Source: Epilithonimonas xixisoli | GTDB taxonomy: Bacteria > Bacteroidota > Bacteroidia > Flavobacteriales > Weeksellaceae | Direction: 5' to 3' | NCBI RefSeq assembly: GCF_004365655.1 | Contig: NZ_SOEO01000001.1 | Span: forward strand, 930,001-994,000 | DNA length: 64,000 nucleotides | Shown: piece after piece, positions 1 through 7,866 of the stretch | How positions within the stretch are numbered: position 1 is the stretch's first letter | How the letters are laid out: every line of letters starts with the position of its first letter | Made by a program: the position numbers and the translations under genes | The notes under the pieces: model-generated | What the model was told of the DNA's origin: nothing | The model's database searches: none | What the model saw: the letters and a program-made list of their open reading frames with translations, nothing else

Positions 1-803
1 GGAAGTCTATCATAAGACAAGCCACCGTTCAGGATTTCCTTCGAAAAGATATTGAAACCTATGGTGTTTTGAAAATTTCTGAAAAAGGAAAAGAATTCAT
101 CAGTGGAAAAACCGAACAGTCTTTTCTCATTGCAGAAGACAGGGAGTACGATCTCGTGCAGTCCAAAGCGAAAGCGGATAATGAGCAGATTCAAACCCAA
201 GCTGGGGGCGGATTGGATCAATTGTTATTTGGACAATTGAAAGATTTGCGCAAGACAGTTGCAAAGAAATATGGGATTCCGCCTTACACGGTTTTTATGG
301 ACCCAAGTTTGGAAGATATGACCGTTCAATATCCCATTACAGTAGAGGAAGTTGCTAAAATCTATGGTGTTGGCGAAGGAAAAGCACGAAAATATGGGAA
401 GGAGTTTGCGGATTTTATCAAGAAATATGTGGATGAAAATGAGATAGAAAGAACGCAGGATTTGGTAATGAAACAAGTGGCTAATAAATCCAGTCACAAG
501 GTTTTTATCATTCAAAATACCGATAAAAAAATTGATCTTGAAGATATTGCAAAAGCTAAGAATCTGAGTATGACAGAGCTTTTGTCTGAGATGGAAAGTA
601 TCATTTATCAAGGAACAAAACTCAATATCGATTATTACATCAATGAGAATTTTGATGAAGATATTGTAGAAGAATTTATGGATTTTATGAAAAATTCTGA
701 AAGCGACAGTATGAAAACTTTGCTTGCGGAATATGGTGATGATTTGACGGATGAAGAAGTTAGGATCTTAAGAATTAAGTTTATAAGTGACGTGGCGAAT
801 TAA
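1..803 (+). CDS. recQ: ATP-dependent DNA helicase RecQ, C-terminal part (5' end outside window)
   Basis: The reading frame is open from base 3 to the stop at 803, giving 266 visible residues with no start, so the gene begins upstream of the window. RecQ is a 3'-5' DNA helicase for recombination and fork repair. The first ~45 residues match the end of the winged-helix RQC domain (a run like VQDFLRKDIETYGVLKISEKG). Residues about 71-150 form an HRDC domain (DQLLFGQLKDLRKTVAKKYG, followed by VGEGKARKYG). A further ~115 residues form a C-terminal extension, as in Flavobacteriia RecQ proteins. The ATPase motor is not visible, so the call rests on RQC plus HRDC order. Another HRDC-like protein lies at 33325-33765. 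Confidence 0.88.
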   Translation, partial: KSIIRQATVQDFLRKDIETYGVLKISEKGKEFISGKTEQSFLIAEDREYDLVQSKAKADNEQIQTQAGGGLDQLLFGQLKDLRKTVAKKYGIPPYTVFMDPSLEDMTVQYPITVEEVAKIYGVGEGKARKYGKEFADFIKKYVDENEIERTQDLVMKQVANKSSHKVFIIQNTDKKIDLEDIAKAKNLSMTELLSEMESIIYQGTKLNIDYYINENFDEDIVEEFMDFMKNSESDSMKTLLAEYGDDLTDEEVRILRIKFISDVAN

Positions 804-821
804 TTTTAAAATCAAAATGAA

Positions 822-1061
822 ATGAATTCTGATTTTATTAATGAAAAAAAAGAACTTCTGCAATGGATTTCTGAATTGCAAGATGAAGAAACGATTTTGG
901 AGATTTTGAAAATCAAAAATGATTTTGAAAGTTTGGTTAAGGAGTCAAAGTCAGAATACATTGTAGCCGATGATTTTGAAGAAAGATGGGCAAAAGGTTT
1001 GACTTCTGAGCAATCTAGAGCAGAAACGAAACGTAGAATCAATGAATGGTGGGGGAAATAG
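822..1061 (+). CDS. putative antitoxin of a type II toxin-antitoxin pair
   Basis: A 79-residue acidic, helical protein without Cys or a membrane segment. It starts 18 bp after recQ and overlaps the next gene by 16 bp, the classic antitoxin-toxin arrangement. The C-terminus is Arg/Trp-rich (RRINEWWGK), as in small antitoxins whose tail wraps the toxin. I do not recognise a named antitoxin family; the role is inferred from size and from the RelE/ParE-like protein that follows. Antitoxins of this type usually neutralise the toxin and repress their own promoter, but no operator is evident here, since transcription may continue from recQ. Confidence 0.6.
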   Translation: MNSDFINEKKELLQWISELQDEETILEILKIKNDFESLVKESKSEYIVADDFEERWAKGLTSEQSRAETKRRINEWWGK

Positions 1062-1375
1062 AGGTTATTTACTCATCAAATTTTAGAGATTATGTTGATG
1101 AATTAGCTAGAATTTTATATAAAATTGGCTATTTTGGATTTTTGGAAAATGCTCATCGATATACAGATAGGATTTATGATTTTATTGATGATAATATTGA
1201 CAAACCTATCTCAAAATATTCACCTGAAAAATTCCAAAAATTCGGAAAACATTACATAAAATACAAAGCCAACGAAAACACAACTTGGTATATCTTCTTC
1301 GATAGAAAAGACAATCGTTTTCTAATCAATCATATTCTGAATAATCATTCAACCGATTTTCCAGAATTATTATAA
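1046..1375 (+). CDS. RelE/ParE-family toxin
   Basis: A 109-residue basic protein. The order of elements fits the RelE/ParE fold: an N-terminal strand (IEVIYSSNFRDYVDEL), helices carrying Tyr/Asp, then strands ending in YKANENTTWYIFFDRKD and FLINHILNNH. The family includes ribosome-dependent mRNA interferases (RelE) and gyrase inhibitors (ParE); the sequence does not say which. The start overlaps the antitoxin by 16 bp, indicating translational coupling. The glycosyltransferase gene follows after only 3 bp, so the pair sits inside a possible recQ-to-glycosyltransferase transcript. It could be an intact addiction module or a domesticated remnant; no frame damage is seen. Confidence 0.68.
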   Translation: MVGEIEVIYSSNFRDYVDELARILYKIGYFGFLENAHRYTDRIYDFIDDNIDKPISKYSPEKFQKFGKHYIKYKANENTTWYIFFDRKDNRFLINHILNNHSTDFPELL

Positions 1376-1378
1376 CAA

Positions 1379-2449
1379 ATGAAAAAATCCATTATTTTCA
1401 TATTACCAGACTTGGAAACTGGCGGCGCAGAGCGCATTGTGACCACCATTGCAAATCACCTGCCGAGAGACAAATTTTCTCCAGCTATTCTTTTGCTAAG
1501 GAAAGAAGGCGGTTATCTGGAGTTGTTGAAGTCTGATGTCGAAATTATCGACATCCAAACGCCAAGAATTCGGCATTCTCTCAAACCGATTCTATTGGAA
1601 ATCAAACGCAGAAAACCGGATATTGTGTTTTCTGGTTTCGGAGAAGTGAATGCTTACTTGTCACTCTTTATCAAACTTTTTCCCAATACAAAATTCATTG
1701 CAAGAGAAACCAATGTGGTGTCGCAACACGTTACAAGAAAAGAAATCCGATTTTTCTATAAATTCTATAATAATTACAGCAGAATCATTGCGCAAAGTAA
1801 TGATATGGAAATTGATTTGATAAAGAATTTTGACATCAAAAATAACAAATTAATTAAGATTAATAATCCTGTAGATATCAATTATATAGAAGAAAAATTA
1901 GCTGAATCCGAACGTCCAGCAGAATTTTCTCATCAGCACAAAAACGTTGTAGCCATCGGAAATCTTTCGGCTAGAAAAGGTTTTGATAACTTGCTGAAAG
2001 TTTTTACGAGACTAAAAAATCAAAATATCCTGCTTCATATTTTAGGGGACGGAAAAGATAAAGAGATGCTTTTGCAAATGAAGGAAATGCTTGGTTTGGA
2101 TCACGTCATTTTTCATGGGAAAAAGAGCAATCCGTATCAATATCTCAAGTTTGCAGATCTTTTCATTTTGTCTTCGCGGTACGAGGGTTTTCCCAATGTT
2201 CTTTTGGAAGCAGGAACGTGTGGCGTCTATTCATTGGCGAACAACTGTCCTGGTGGAATAGATGAAATCATTGTCGATCAAGTGAATGGTGAAATTTCAA
2301 ATATTGAAAGTTATGATGATTTTGCTGAAAAAATAAAGCACGCAGTTCATAGAAACAACGACAAAGAAAATATTAAAGCCTCGATAAAATCTCGTTTTTC
2401 TAAAGAAATAATCCTGAAAAAATACGAAGATCTGCTTTGGAATATTTAA
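1379..2449 (+). CDS. glycosyltransferase family 4 protein
   Basis: A 356-residue GT-B fold glycosyltransferase. The N-terminus has the group motif PDLETGGAERIV (residues ~9-20). The C-terminal half has the nucleotide-sugar domain: GNLSARKGFDNLL near residue 193, then ILGDGKDKEML, and the E-x7-E-type region SSRYEGFPNVLLEAG near residue 265. Such enzymes transfer a sugar from a nucleotide donor during LPS O-antigen, capsule or exopolysaccharide synthesis at the inner face of the cytoplasmic membrane. No other polysaccharide genes are nearby, so donor and acceptor cannot be named. It ends at a strong bidirectional terminator shared with the convergent NUDIX gene. Confidence 0.85.
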   Translation: MKKSIIFILPDLETGGAERIVTTIANHLPRDKFSPAILLLRKEGGYLELLKSDVEIIDIQTPRIRHSLKPILLEIKRRKPDIVFSGFGEVNAYLSLFIKLFPNTKFIARETNVVSQHVTRKEIRFFYKFYNNYSRIIAQSNDMEIDLIKNFDIKNNKLIKINNPVDINYIEEKLAESERPAEFSHQHKNVVAIGNLSARKGFDNLLKVFTRLKNQNILLHILGDGKDKEMLLQMKEMLGLDHVIFHGKKSNPYQYLKFADLFILSSRYEGFPNVLLEAGTCGVYSLANNCPGGIDEIIVDQVNGEISNIESYDDFAEKIKHAVHRNNDKENIKASIKSRFSKEIILKKYEDLLWNI

Positions 2450-2470
2450 GAACTTCATATCTATAAATAT

Positions 2471-2500
2471 AAAATTCCTGAATCTTACTTCAGGAATTTT
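2471..2500. terminator. bidirectional intrinsic terminator
   Basis: A perfect 12-bp stem (AAAATTCCTGAA / TTCAGGAATTTT) with a 6-nt loop and T/A tracts on both sides. It serves the glycosyltransferase on the plus strand and the NUDIX gene on the minus strand. The last codons of the NUDIX gene lie within the stem. Confidence 0.88.
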
Positions 2501-2901
2501 TCTTTTGCTAATTCGAAAACTCTTTTATCAATTGGGAGTTGAAACGGATTGTCACCATTGAGGTCAAACCATTCCGATCTTTCTATGCAAGGATCAAGAA
2601 TTAACAAGTCCTGCTCATTTAGGATTTCTGCCAGATAATAGATGGTAATCAGTTGCTCATTGTCCCGAAATCTGGAAACCAGAAAATCGTCTTGTGTGTA
2701 GAAGTGCTCTGTAACATTGATGTCAAGATTCAACTCTTCTTGGAATTCTCTTTTCAAACATTCTATCATGCTTTCCCCGAATTCCAAACCGCCACCGGGC
2801 AATTTTGTAAGAAAATCTCCTGCATATTCCTCGTGCAGCGCAAGAATTTTGTTGTCCTTAATACAAAGCGCATAAACACGAATGTTAATTTTATCGATCA
2901 T
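2485..2901 (-). CDS. NUDIX hydrolase
   Basis: A 138-residue protein of usual NUDIX length. The Nudix box is visible at about residues 36-58: GGGLEFGESMIECLKREFQE followed by EL, with the REFQEEL metal-binding glutamates in place. NUDIX enzymes hydrolyse nucleoside diphosphates linked to another group; the substrate cannot be read from this sequence. N-terminal residues (VYALCIKDNKILALHEEYAG) and the later YYLAEILN strand fit the alpha/beta/alpha sandwich. It is convergent with the glycosyltransferase. mnmD lies upstream on the same strand, 32 bp away, so mnmD and this gene may be co-transcribed. Confidence 0.88.
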   Translation of the reverse strand: MIDKINIRVYALCIKDNKILALHEEYAGDFLTKLPGGGLEFGESMIECLKREFQEELNLDINVTEHFYTQDDFLVSRFRDNEQLITIYYLAEILNEQDLLILDPCIERSEWFDLNGDNPFQLPIDKRVFELAKEKFLK

Positions 2902-2933
2902 AAAAGTGATTTGTGATGTCTAATTTAGGAAAA

Positions 2934-3608
2934 TTATTTTTTCCAGGCGTTTATCATTTCTCTTTTTCCTGGAGGACCTTGTTTTTTCTCAACTTCAAAA
3001 CCTAATTCTATCAAAAGCCTTCGCACACTACCTTTAGAAGAATATGTGGTAAGTAATCCGCTAGGTTTCATTTTGTCTGCAACGATTTCTAACAATTCCT
3101 TCTCCCAAAGGTCCGGCTGTACTCTCGCTCCGAAACAGTCAAAATAAACCAAATCAATAGGTGGCAAATCGAGATTCTTAATATTATAAAAATCACTTTT
3201 CAACTTTGTAAGAGAAAAATCTGAATCTAAACTGACGGATTTTTCCCATTCCGTTTCGTGGATTTTTAATGACAAATCTTTGACTATTTCCTTCGAAAAT
3301 AATTCTGAATAAGATAATTCTGAAGCTTCATGAAAAAAAATTGGATATTTTTCTACCCCGAAATAATTAATTTTATGATTTTTATCATTTCGCAAATATG
3401 CATCAAATGTTACCAAAACGTTAAGACCTGTTCCAAAACCTAACTCTAAAATATTAATTTCATAACTATTTATTAAATTAAGTCCATTATTAATAAATAC
3501 ATGGTTCGCCTCTTGTAATGCCCCATGTTTGGAGTGGTAAGTCTCTTCTAATCCGTTGATTAATAGTGTTTTGCTTCCGTCGCTGGTACTGATTAATTCT
3601 CTTTTCAA
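2934..3608 (-). CDS. mnmD: MnmD-type tRNA U34 methyltransferase (MnmC methyltransferase domain)
   Basis: A 224-residue stand-alone version of the N-terminal methyltransferase domain of E. coli MnmC, lacking the FAD oxidase half. That domain methylates aminomethyl-uridine at tRNA position 34 using SAM, the last step of mnm5(s2)U. The SAM-binding motif LELGFGTGLN lies near residue 55, and the characteristic IDLVYFDCFGARVQPDLWE segment near residue 148. The C-terminus contains SSKGSVRRLLIELGFEV and GPPGKREM, the family signature. It is divergent from ilvE, with about 80 bp of shared promoter DNA. A TAATTTTG -7-like box for this gene lies at 3628-3621. Confidence 0.88.
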   Translation of the reverse strand: MKRELISTSDGSKTLLINGLEETYHSKHGALQEANHVFINNGLNLINSYEINILELGFGTGLNVLVTFDAYLRNDKNHKINYFGVEKYPIFFHEASELSYSELFSKEIVKDLSLKIHETEWEKSVSLDSDFSLTKLKSDFYNIKNLDLPPIDLVYFDCFGARVQPDLWEKELLEIVADKMKPSGLLTTYSSKGSVRRLLIELGFEVEKKQGPPGKREMINAWKK

Positions 3609-3636
3609 AGTATTTTTTTACAAAATTAAACTAAAT

Positions 3637-3666
3637 TTTGATTATTGAAAAATTATTATATATTTG
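3637..3666 (+). promoter_or_regulatory. Bacteroidetes-type promoter for ilvE
   Basis: TTTG at 3637-3640, an 18-bp spacer, then TATATTTG at 3659-3666. The start codon is 25 bp downstream, giving a short leader. It matches the flavobacterial primary-sigma consensus. Confidence 0.78.
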
Positions 3667-3691
3667 TAATACCTCAACAAAAAATTAAAAA

Positions 3692-4762
3692 ATGATAATT
3701 CAAAAATCTACAAATCCAAGAATTTCTACGTTTGATCCTACAAATTTTGCATTTGGGAGTACATTCGTAGATCATATGATTATTTGTGAATACGAGAATG
3801 GAAAATGGGGGGATCTGCAATTGGTTCCTTATGGTCCAATCGGTTTTACCCCTGCAATGATGGGGGTCAATTACGGACAGGCTTGTTTTGAAGGAATGAA
3901 GGCTTACAAAGATAAGGATGATCAAATCTTCCTTTTTCGCCCGGAAAAGAACTTTGAACGTATTAACAAATCCGCAAAAAGATTAGCAATTCCTGAGATT
4001 TCGGAAGAGATATTTATGGAAGGACTGAAAGCTTTGGTGGATATTGATAGAGATTGGATTCCTCATGGAGAAGGAATGTCTCTTTATTTAAGACCACTAT
4101 TGTTTGCTACAGAAGAAGCTTTGAAAGCTAGAATTTCTGAAAAGTATATGTTTGCGATCGTTGCAACGCCAGCAAAAAATTATTACACGGCTCCGGTATC
4201 TGTTAAGATTGCAGACCACTATTCCAGAGCGGCAAGTGGAGGTGTAGGTGCTGCAAAAGCGGCAGGAAATTACGCTGCATCTTTCTACCCAACTCAATTG
4301 GCAATAGAGGAAGGCTACGAGCAAATCATCTGGACAGACGATTGTTCTCACGAGTATTTTGAAGAAAGTGGAACGATGAATGTTTTTGTGAGAATCAACG
4401 ATACCATTTATACACCGAAAACTTCAGATAAAATCTTAGATGGTGTTACCAGAGATAGTTTTATCAAGTTGGCCAAGAAAAGAGGAATTGAAGTTGTAAT
4501 TGGAGATGTAAAAGTTTCTGATGTTGTAGAAGCTCAGAAAAACGGAACTTTGAAAGAAGTTTGGGGTGTGGGAACTGCGGTTGTGACAAGTGTTTTTCAG
4601 GCTTTAGGCTATCAGGGAGAGCATTTGGTTTTGCCAACACTTTCCGATGACGAGAGCTATGCATCATTACTGAAAAATGATCTTGTGGATATCCAGACCA
4701 ATCTTGCGGAAGACACTTTCGGATGGAGAGTTTTGGTAGAAGAGCAAGTTTACAGCGTATAG
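3692..4762 (+). CDS. ilvE: branched-chain amino acid aminotransferase
   Basis: A 356-residue fold-type IV PLP aminotransferase that interconverts Leu, Ile and Val with their 2-oxo acids. The PLP lysine is in GGVGAAKAAGNYAAS (Lys189). Substrate and cofactor regions GQACFEGMKAY, LYLRPLLFAT and EESGTMNVFV are all present. Length is normal for the BCAT family. The ATG follows a good promoter by 25 bp, and a hairpin terminator closes the unit, so it is probably monocistronic. The rest of the ilv/leu pathway is not in the window. A D-amino acid or lyase function is unlikely given the BCAT-specific residues around the lysine. Confidence 0.93.
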   Translation: MIIQKSTNPRISTFDPTNFAFGSTFVDHMIICEYENGKWGDLQLVPYGPIGFTPAMMGVNYGQACFEGMKAYKDKDDQIFLFRPEKNFERINKSAKRLAIPEISEEIFMEGLKALVDIDRDWIPHGEGMSLYLRPLLFATEEALKARISEKYMFAIVATPAKNYYTAPVSVKIADHYSRAASGGVGAAKAAGNYAASFYPTQLAIEEGYEQIIWTDDCSHEYFEESGTMNVFVRINDTIYTPKTSDKILDGVTRDSFIKLAKKRGIEVVIGDVKVSDVVEAQKNGTLKEVWGVGTAVVTSVFQALGYQGEHLVLPTLSDDESYASLLKNDLVDIQTNLAEDTFGWRVLVEEQVYSV

Positions 4763-4792
4763 ATTTAAATTAATATAATTAAATTGAGAATG

Positions 4793-4817
4793 AAAACCGG
4801 AAATTGCTTCCGGTTTT
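4793..4817 (+). terminator. intrinsic terminator after ilvE
   Basis: AAAACCGGAA / TTCCGGTTTT stem with a 5-nt loop, followed by T residues. Confidence 0.85.
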
Positions 4818-4900
4818 TGTTTTTTGATAACAATTAAGTCTATTAAAATTCTTAATTTCGCAAAAGCTTTTTGATACATATCGAAGAGCAAATCGGAAAG

Positions 4901-5413
4901 ATGAAAAACTTATTTTATACATTCATTTTAGTTTTGACTGCAGCCTGTGCAAAGCAAACGCCTGTACAACAGCCTGCCGAGCTGCATCTATCTGAAAGTG
5001 AAATGGAAACTTCTAAAAACCGAACCAAAGATCTGAACAATTTGGAAAGAACCCAGATTGAAGATTGGATCAAGTTTCAGGAAGTAAAATATTACCCGAT
5101 GGGAATGAACTATTGGGTGAATATTCAAAATCTGGATCAGCAACCTCGTAAAAATAACGGTGAGATTGTTTCTTATCAATATCACATTTACGATTTTGAT
5201 AGAGTGAAACTCTACGAAACTCCGATTGCAAATAAAAATGTTCAATTTGGACGTTTCAAAGAATTGGATGCTGTAGAAGATGTGATCCGGTATTTGAAAA
5301 AAGGTGAAGAAGCAGAAATTCTTGTTCCTTCGGTTTTGGCCTATGGAACCTATGGCGACAGCAAAAAAATAACCAACGATATGCCTTTGATCATTAAGGT
5401 AAAAGTATTGTAA
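4901..5413 (+). CDS. gldI: gliding motility-associated lipoprotein GldI (FKBP-like)
   Basis: I take the ATG at 4901, which gives 170 residues and a clean lipoprotein signal: MKNLFYTFILVLTAAC, with lipidated Cys16. An upstream in-frame TTG at 4871 would bury the signal. The mature part is acidic and then carries an FKBP-like C-terminal half (VEDVIRYLKKGEEAEILVPS, then AYGTYGDSKKITNDMPL). In Flavobacterium johnsoniae, GldI is a lipoprotein similar to FKBP-type prolyl isomerases and is needed for gliding and type IX secretion. It is followed after 18 bp by another prolyl isomerase gene, so the two probably form an operon for folding exported proteins. Confidence 0.85.
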   Translation: MKNLFYTFILVLTAACAKQTPVQQPAELHLSESEMETSKNRTKDLNNLERTQIEDWIKFQEVKYYPMGMNYWVNIQNLDQQPRKNNGEIVSYQYHIYDFDRVKLYETPIANKNVQFGRFKELDAVEDVIRYLKKGEEAEILVPSVLAYGTYGDSKKITNDMPLIIKVKVL

Positions 5414-5431
5414 AGTAACGATTATAAAACA

Positions 5432-6526
5432 ATGAAAAAAATTATAGCACTTTCTATAACATTATTAACATTATTAAATTGTAAAACATTGGAAATAGAC
5501 AAAGAAGTTTATAAAGGTCTGCCAGACGGACTTTATGGAAATTTTGTAACAAGCAAAGGTGAAATTTTGGTAAAATTCGAAGATGAAAAATCTCCAGTTA
5601 CGGTTGCCAATTTTGTAGGTCTTGCAGAAGGAAAAATCGAGAACAAATCCAAGAAAAAAGGAGAGCCTTTTTATGATGGAACTATCTTCCACAGAGTGAT
5701 CAAAGATTTTATGATTCAAGGTGGAGATCCACAAGGAACTGGAATGGGAGATCCAGGATACAAATTCGGTGATGAGAAAAATGACCTTCAACACACTGGA
5801 AAAGGAATTTTATCTATGGCGAATTCTGGACCAAATACCAACGGTTCCCAATTCTTCATCACTGAGGTTGCAACGCCTTGGTTAGACGGAAGACACACTA
5901 TTTTTGGTAAAGTTGTTGGCGGTTTGCCAGTGATTGATTCTATTGCAAACGTAGAAAAAGGAGCTCAGGACAAACCGAAAACTGATATTGTTTTGACAAA
6001 AGTTGCCGTTTTCAGCAAAGGTGATGCTTACAAAAAATACGATGCTGCAAAAATCTTCGAAGAAGGTAAATCTAAAATCGAAGAAAAAAATAAAGCTTAT
6101 TTAGCTAAAGCTGAAGAGGAAAAAGCAAAAAAGTTAGCTGAGTTTGCTGCTAATCAGGAAAAATTGGTTAATGACATGAAAGCTGGAATGCAATCAACTG
6201 CTTCTGGACTTTTTTATAAAATCACGAAAACGACTGCAGGTGTAAATCCAACACCGGGACAAACTGTTGCCGTGCATTACGCTGGAAAATTGATCAACGG
6301 TGAAGAGTTTGATAATTCTTTCAAAAGAAATGCGCCAATCGATATTCCAATCGGCGTTGGACAAGTCATCAAAGGTTGGGACGAAGGGATTCTTCTATTG
6401 AAAGAAGGTGAAACTGCAACTCTATTGATTCCGCCAGCTTTAGGTTACGGAGAAAGAGGCGCAGGAGGTGTGATTCCACCAAACTCTTGGTTGGTTTTTG
6501 ATGTAGAATTGGTTAAGATTAACTAA
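5432..6526 (+). CDS. lipoprotein with fused cyclophilin and FKBP prolyl isomerase domains
   Basis: A 364-residue protein with two unrelated PPIase domains. Residues 1-17 are a lipoprotein signal (TLLTLLNC, Cys17). A cyclophilin domain follows (~37-195): FHRVIKDFMIQGGDPQGTG, GPNTNGSQFFITE and LDGRHTIFGKV. A Lys/Glu/Ala-rich helical linker (~205-245) leads to an FKBP domain (~258-364): VAVHYAGKLINGEEFDNS, VIKGWDEGILLLKEGE and GYGERGAGGVIPPNS. Both active sites look complete. Dual-family immunophilins with this order have been described in Flavobacterium. Anchored at the outer or inner membrane facing the periplasm, it would assist folding of exported proteins, consistent with its place behind gldI. 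A strong terminator follows. Confidence 0.92.
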   Translation: MKKIIALSITLLTLLNCKTLEIDKEVYKGLPDGLYGNFVTSKGEILVKFEDEKSPVTVANFVGLAEGKIENKSKKKGEPFYDGTIFHRVIKDFMIQGGDPQGTGMGDPGYKFGDEKNDLQHTGKGILSMANSGPNTNGSQFFITEVATPWLDGRHTIFGKVVGGLPVIDSIANVEKGAQDKPKTDIVLTKVAVFSKGDAYKKYDAAKIFEEGKSKIEEKNKAYLAKAEEEKAKKLAEFAANQEKLVNDMKAGMQSTASGLFYKITKTTAGVNPTPGQTVAVHYAGKLINGEEFDNSFKRNAPIDIPIGVGQVIKGWDEGILLLKEGETATLLIPPALGYGERGAGGVIPPNSWLVFDVELVKIN

Positions 6527-6547
6527 TCAAACATTATAGATAAAAAA

Positions 6548-6578
6548 GGAGCGAAAATTAAATTCGCTCCTTTTTTTT
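6548..6578 (+). terminator. intrinsic terminator after the gldI operon
   Basis: GGAGCGAA / TTCGCTCC stem with a 7-nt loop, followed by eight T; it also has A residues upstream and may work for the convergent gene. Confidence 0.88.
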
Positions 6579-6589
6579 GTTCATTGGAT

Positions 6590-6829
6590 TTAGTTTGCAA
6601 CTTTTGTACGGCAACACTTGCTTTCAAACTCAGATTTGATTTTATTTTTTAGTTCGGAGTAATCTTCATCACTCAAAGTTCTGATTCTGTCTGCGAAACC
6701 AAAAGGTGTTCTTTCCTTCACATCGTATTCGTCAAAAATCCCTTTTACGAATGCTTTTCTTCTTTGTGCTTTTTTAGCGATAACTGCTATTACGGCCAAT
6801 CCTGCGATTGCCAAAATTCCTTTTTTCAT
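6590..6829 (-). CDS. small membrane-anchored protein of unknown function
   Basis: A 79-residue protein. Residues 4-18 (GILAIAGLAVIAVIA) form one hydrophobic helix, followed at once by KKAQRRK, so the rest is probably cytosolic. The soluble part ends in an acidic helix and ESKCCRTKVAN with two adjacent Cys. I do not recognise a family. The basic start, length and clean ATG argue for a real gene, and it is convergent with the gldI operon across a terminator. Confidence 0.6.
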   Translation of the reverse strand: MKKGILAIAGLAVIAVIAKKAQRRKAFVKGIFDEYDVKERTPFGFADRIRTLSDEDYSELKNKIKSEFESKCCRTKVAN

Positions 6830-6948
6830 TATTTTAAAATTTTACGTTTTACATTTAGGAAGACGCTAACTGGTTTGGTTTACTTTAAAATATTTTTTTA
6901 GGTTAATGACAGATTCTATTAATATAATCGGAATTAGGCTTTCTAATT

Positions 6949-6981
6949 TTTGTTTTTCAAGCTTTGAATTTATTAAATTTG
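6949..6981 (+). promoter_or_regulatory. promoter for the J-domain gene, 4 nt from its start codon
   Basis: TTTG at 6949-6952, a 21-bp spacer, then TAAATTTG at 6974-6981. The GTG start at 6986 is separated by only 4 nt, so the transcript is predicted to begin at or next to the start codon. Confidence 0.75.
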
Positions 6982-6985
6982 TTCT

Positions 6986-7636
6986 GTGAAGGATTACTAT
7001 TACTTTCTCGGAATTCCTCAAAATGCTTCTGCAGAAGACATCAAAAAAGCCTATCGAAAACTCTCTCTGAAGTATCATCCGGATAAGAATGAGAACGATG
7101 ACTTTTTCTCGGATCGTTTTAAGGAAATCAAAGAAGCTTATGAAACTTTGATGGATGCGGGAAGAAGAAAGTTGTACGACCGAAATCTTTCCAGCCAGCA
7201 GAGAAATGTGAAAAGCATTCTACCACCGAAAATCAAGAATTTTTCTGCGAGTAAAATTCGTGCGAAAGCAGGCGAAGAAATTACCGTTTATTGGAATACT
7301 TATGATGCAGATTTGGTGAAGATAATACCTTTCGGATTGGAGAAGCCCAACGGTGAAAGGACCATTAGAATTAAAGAATTTGACTCTCAAGGGAAATTTC
7401 AGATTTTGCTCCACGCTACGAATACTGTGCTTCATAAAACCATAGTTCAAGGAATTACGATTACAGAATTGGCGGAAAGTCAATCGGATTCTTTTGAGAA
7501 AGAAACGTTGAGCAATTCGACAAATACCTACCAACAAACGCAAAAAAAAGAAACCAAATCACAAAGATTGGTTTCTCTCATTATATTTTTAGCATTGGTT
7601 GCTATGATTATTGTATGGCTGTTAGCTGATTTTTAA
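6986..7636 (+). CDS. J-domain protein with C-terminal membrane anchor
   Basis: A 216-residue protein starting at GTG. Residues 1-65 are a complete J domain: [20 protein letters not shown], the HPD triad at 31-33, and the helix III/IV region [18 protein letters not shown] domains stimulate DnaK ATPase. The Gly/Phe linker, zinc finger and substrate domains of DnaJ are absent, so this is a class C co-chaperone. Residues ~75-150 form a beta-rich module with regularly spaced Val/Ile ([21 protein letters not shown]), and residues ~194-214 are a membrane helix, so the J domain is N-terminal and likely cytosolic. The promoter abuts the GTG, which supports this start. Its 3' end overlaps the convergent Cys-rich ORF by 15 bp. 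Confidence 0.85.
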   Translation: MKDYYYFLGIPQNASAEDIKKAYRKLSLKYHPDKNENDDFFSDRFKEIKEAYETLMDAGRRKLYDRNLSSQQRNVKSILPPKIKNFSASKIRAKAGEEITVYWNTYDADLVKIIPFGLEKPNGERTIRIKEFDSQGKFQILLHATNTVLHKTIVQGITITELAESQSDSFEKETLSNSTNTYQQTQKKETKSQRLVSLIIFLALVAMIIVWLLADF

Positions 7637-7774
7637 TCTGCCCGGACATTTTTTACAACGTTTTCCTTTTTTAAATTTTTTACAACATTTTTTCTTGTCA
7701 CAATACATCATTTCGTCATTTCTGAAAGCTGGCGCGAGTGGTGCAATTTTGAATGCTATAACTTGTGGAATCAT
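7622..7774 (-). CDS. 50-residue Cys/Lys-rich small protein
   Basis: I found this ORF by reading the minus strand; it runs from ATG at 7774 to TAA at 7622. The N-terminal half is neutral ([19 protein letters not shown]). The second half is packed with Cys and Lys: [18 protein letters not shown], then KKCPG. Five Cys in CxxxxCC-x8-CxxC spacing suggest metal binding or disulfides, and the charge is strongly basic. A well-formed promoter sits just upstream, which supports a real gene. An alternative start at Met22 or Met23 would give ~28 residues containing only the Cys/Lys module. I do not know its function; a zinc-binding or nucleic-acid-binding peptide is only a guess. Confidence 0.6.
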   Translation of the reverse strand: MIPQVIAFKIAPLAPAFRNDEMMYCDKKKCCKKFKKGKRCKKCPGRLKIS

Positions 7775-7779
7775 AGCTG

Positions 7780-7809
7780 CAAATATAAGTTAATTTAGAA
7801 TAAATACAA
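7780..7809 (-). promoter_or_regulatory. promoter for the Cys/Lys-rich small ORF
   Basis: Read on the minus strand: TTG (7809-7807), a 19-bp spacer, then TATATTTG (7787-7780). The ATG at 7774 is 5 nt away, so the message may be leaderless or may use Met22/23. Confidence 0.68.
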
Positions 7810-7866
7810 ATAGAAAATTAATTTTTTGTTATTTTATCCACAATGCTTTCAGAGAGTTATCGGAGA

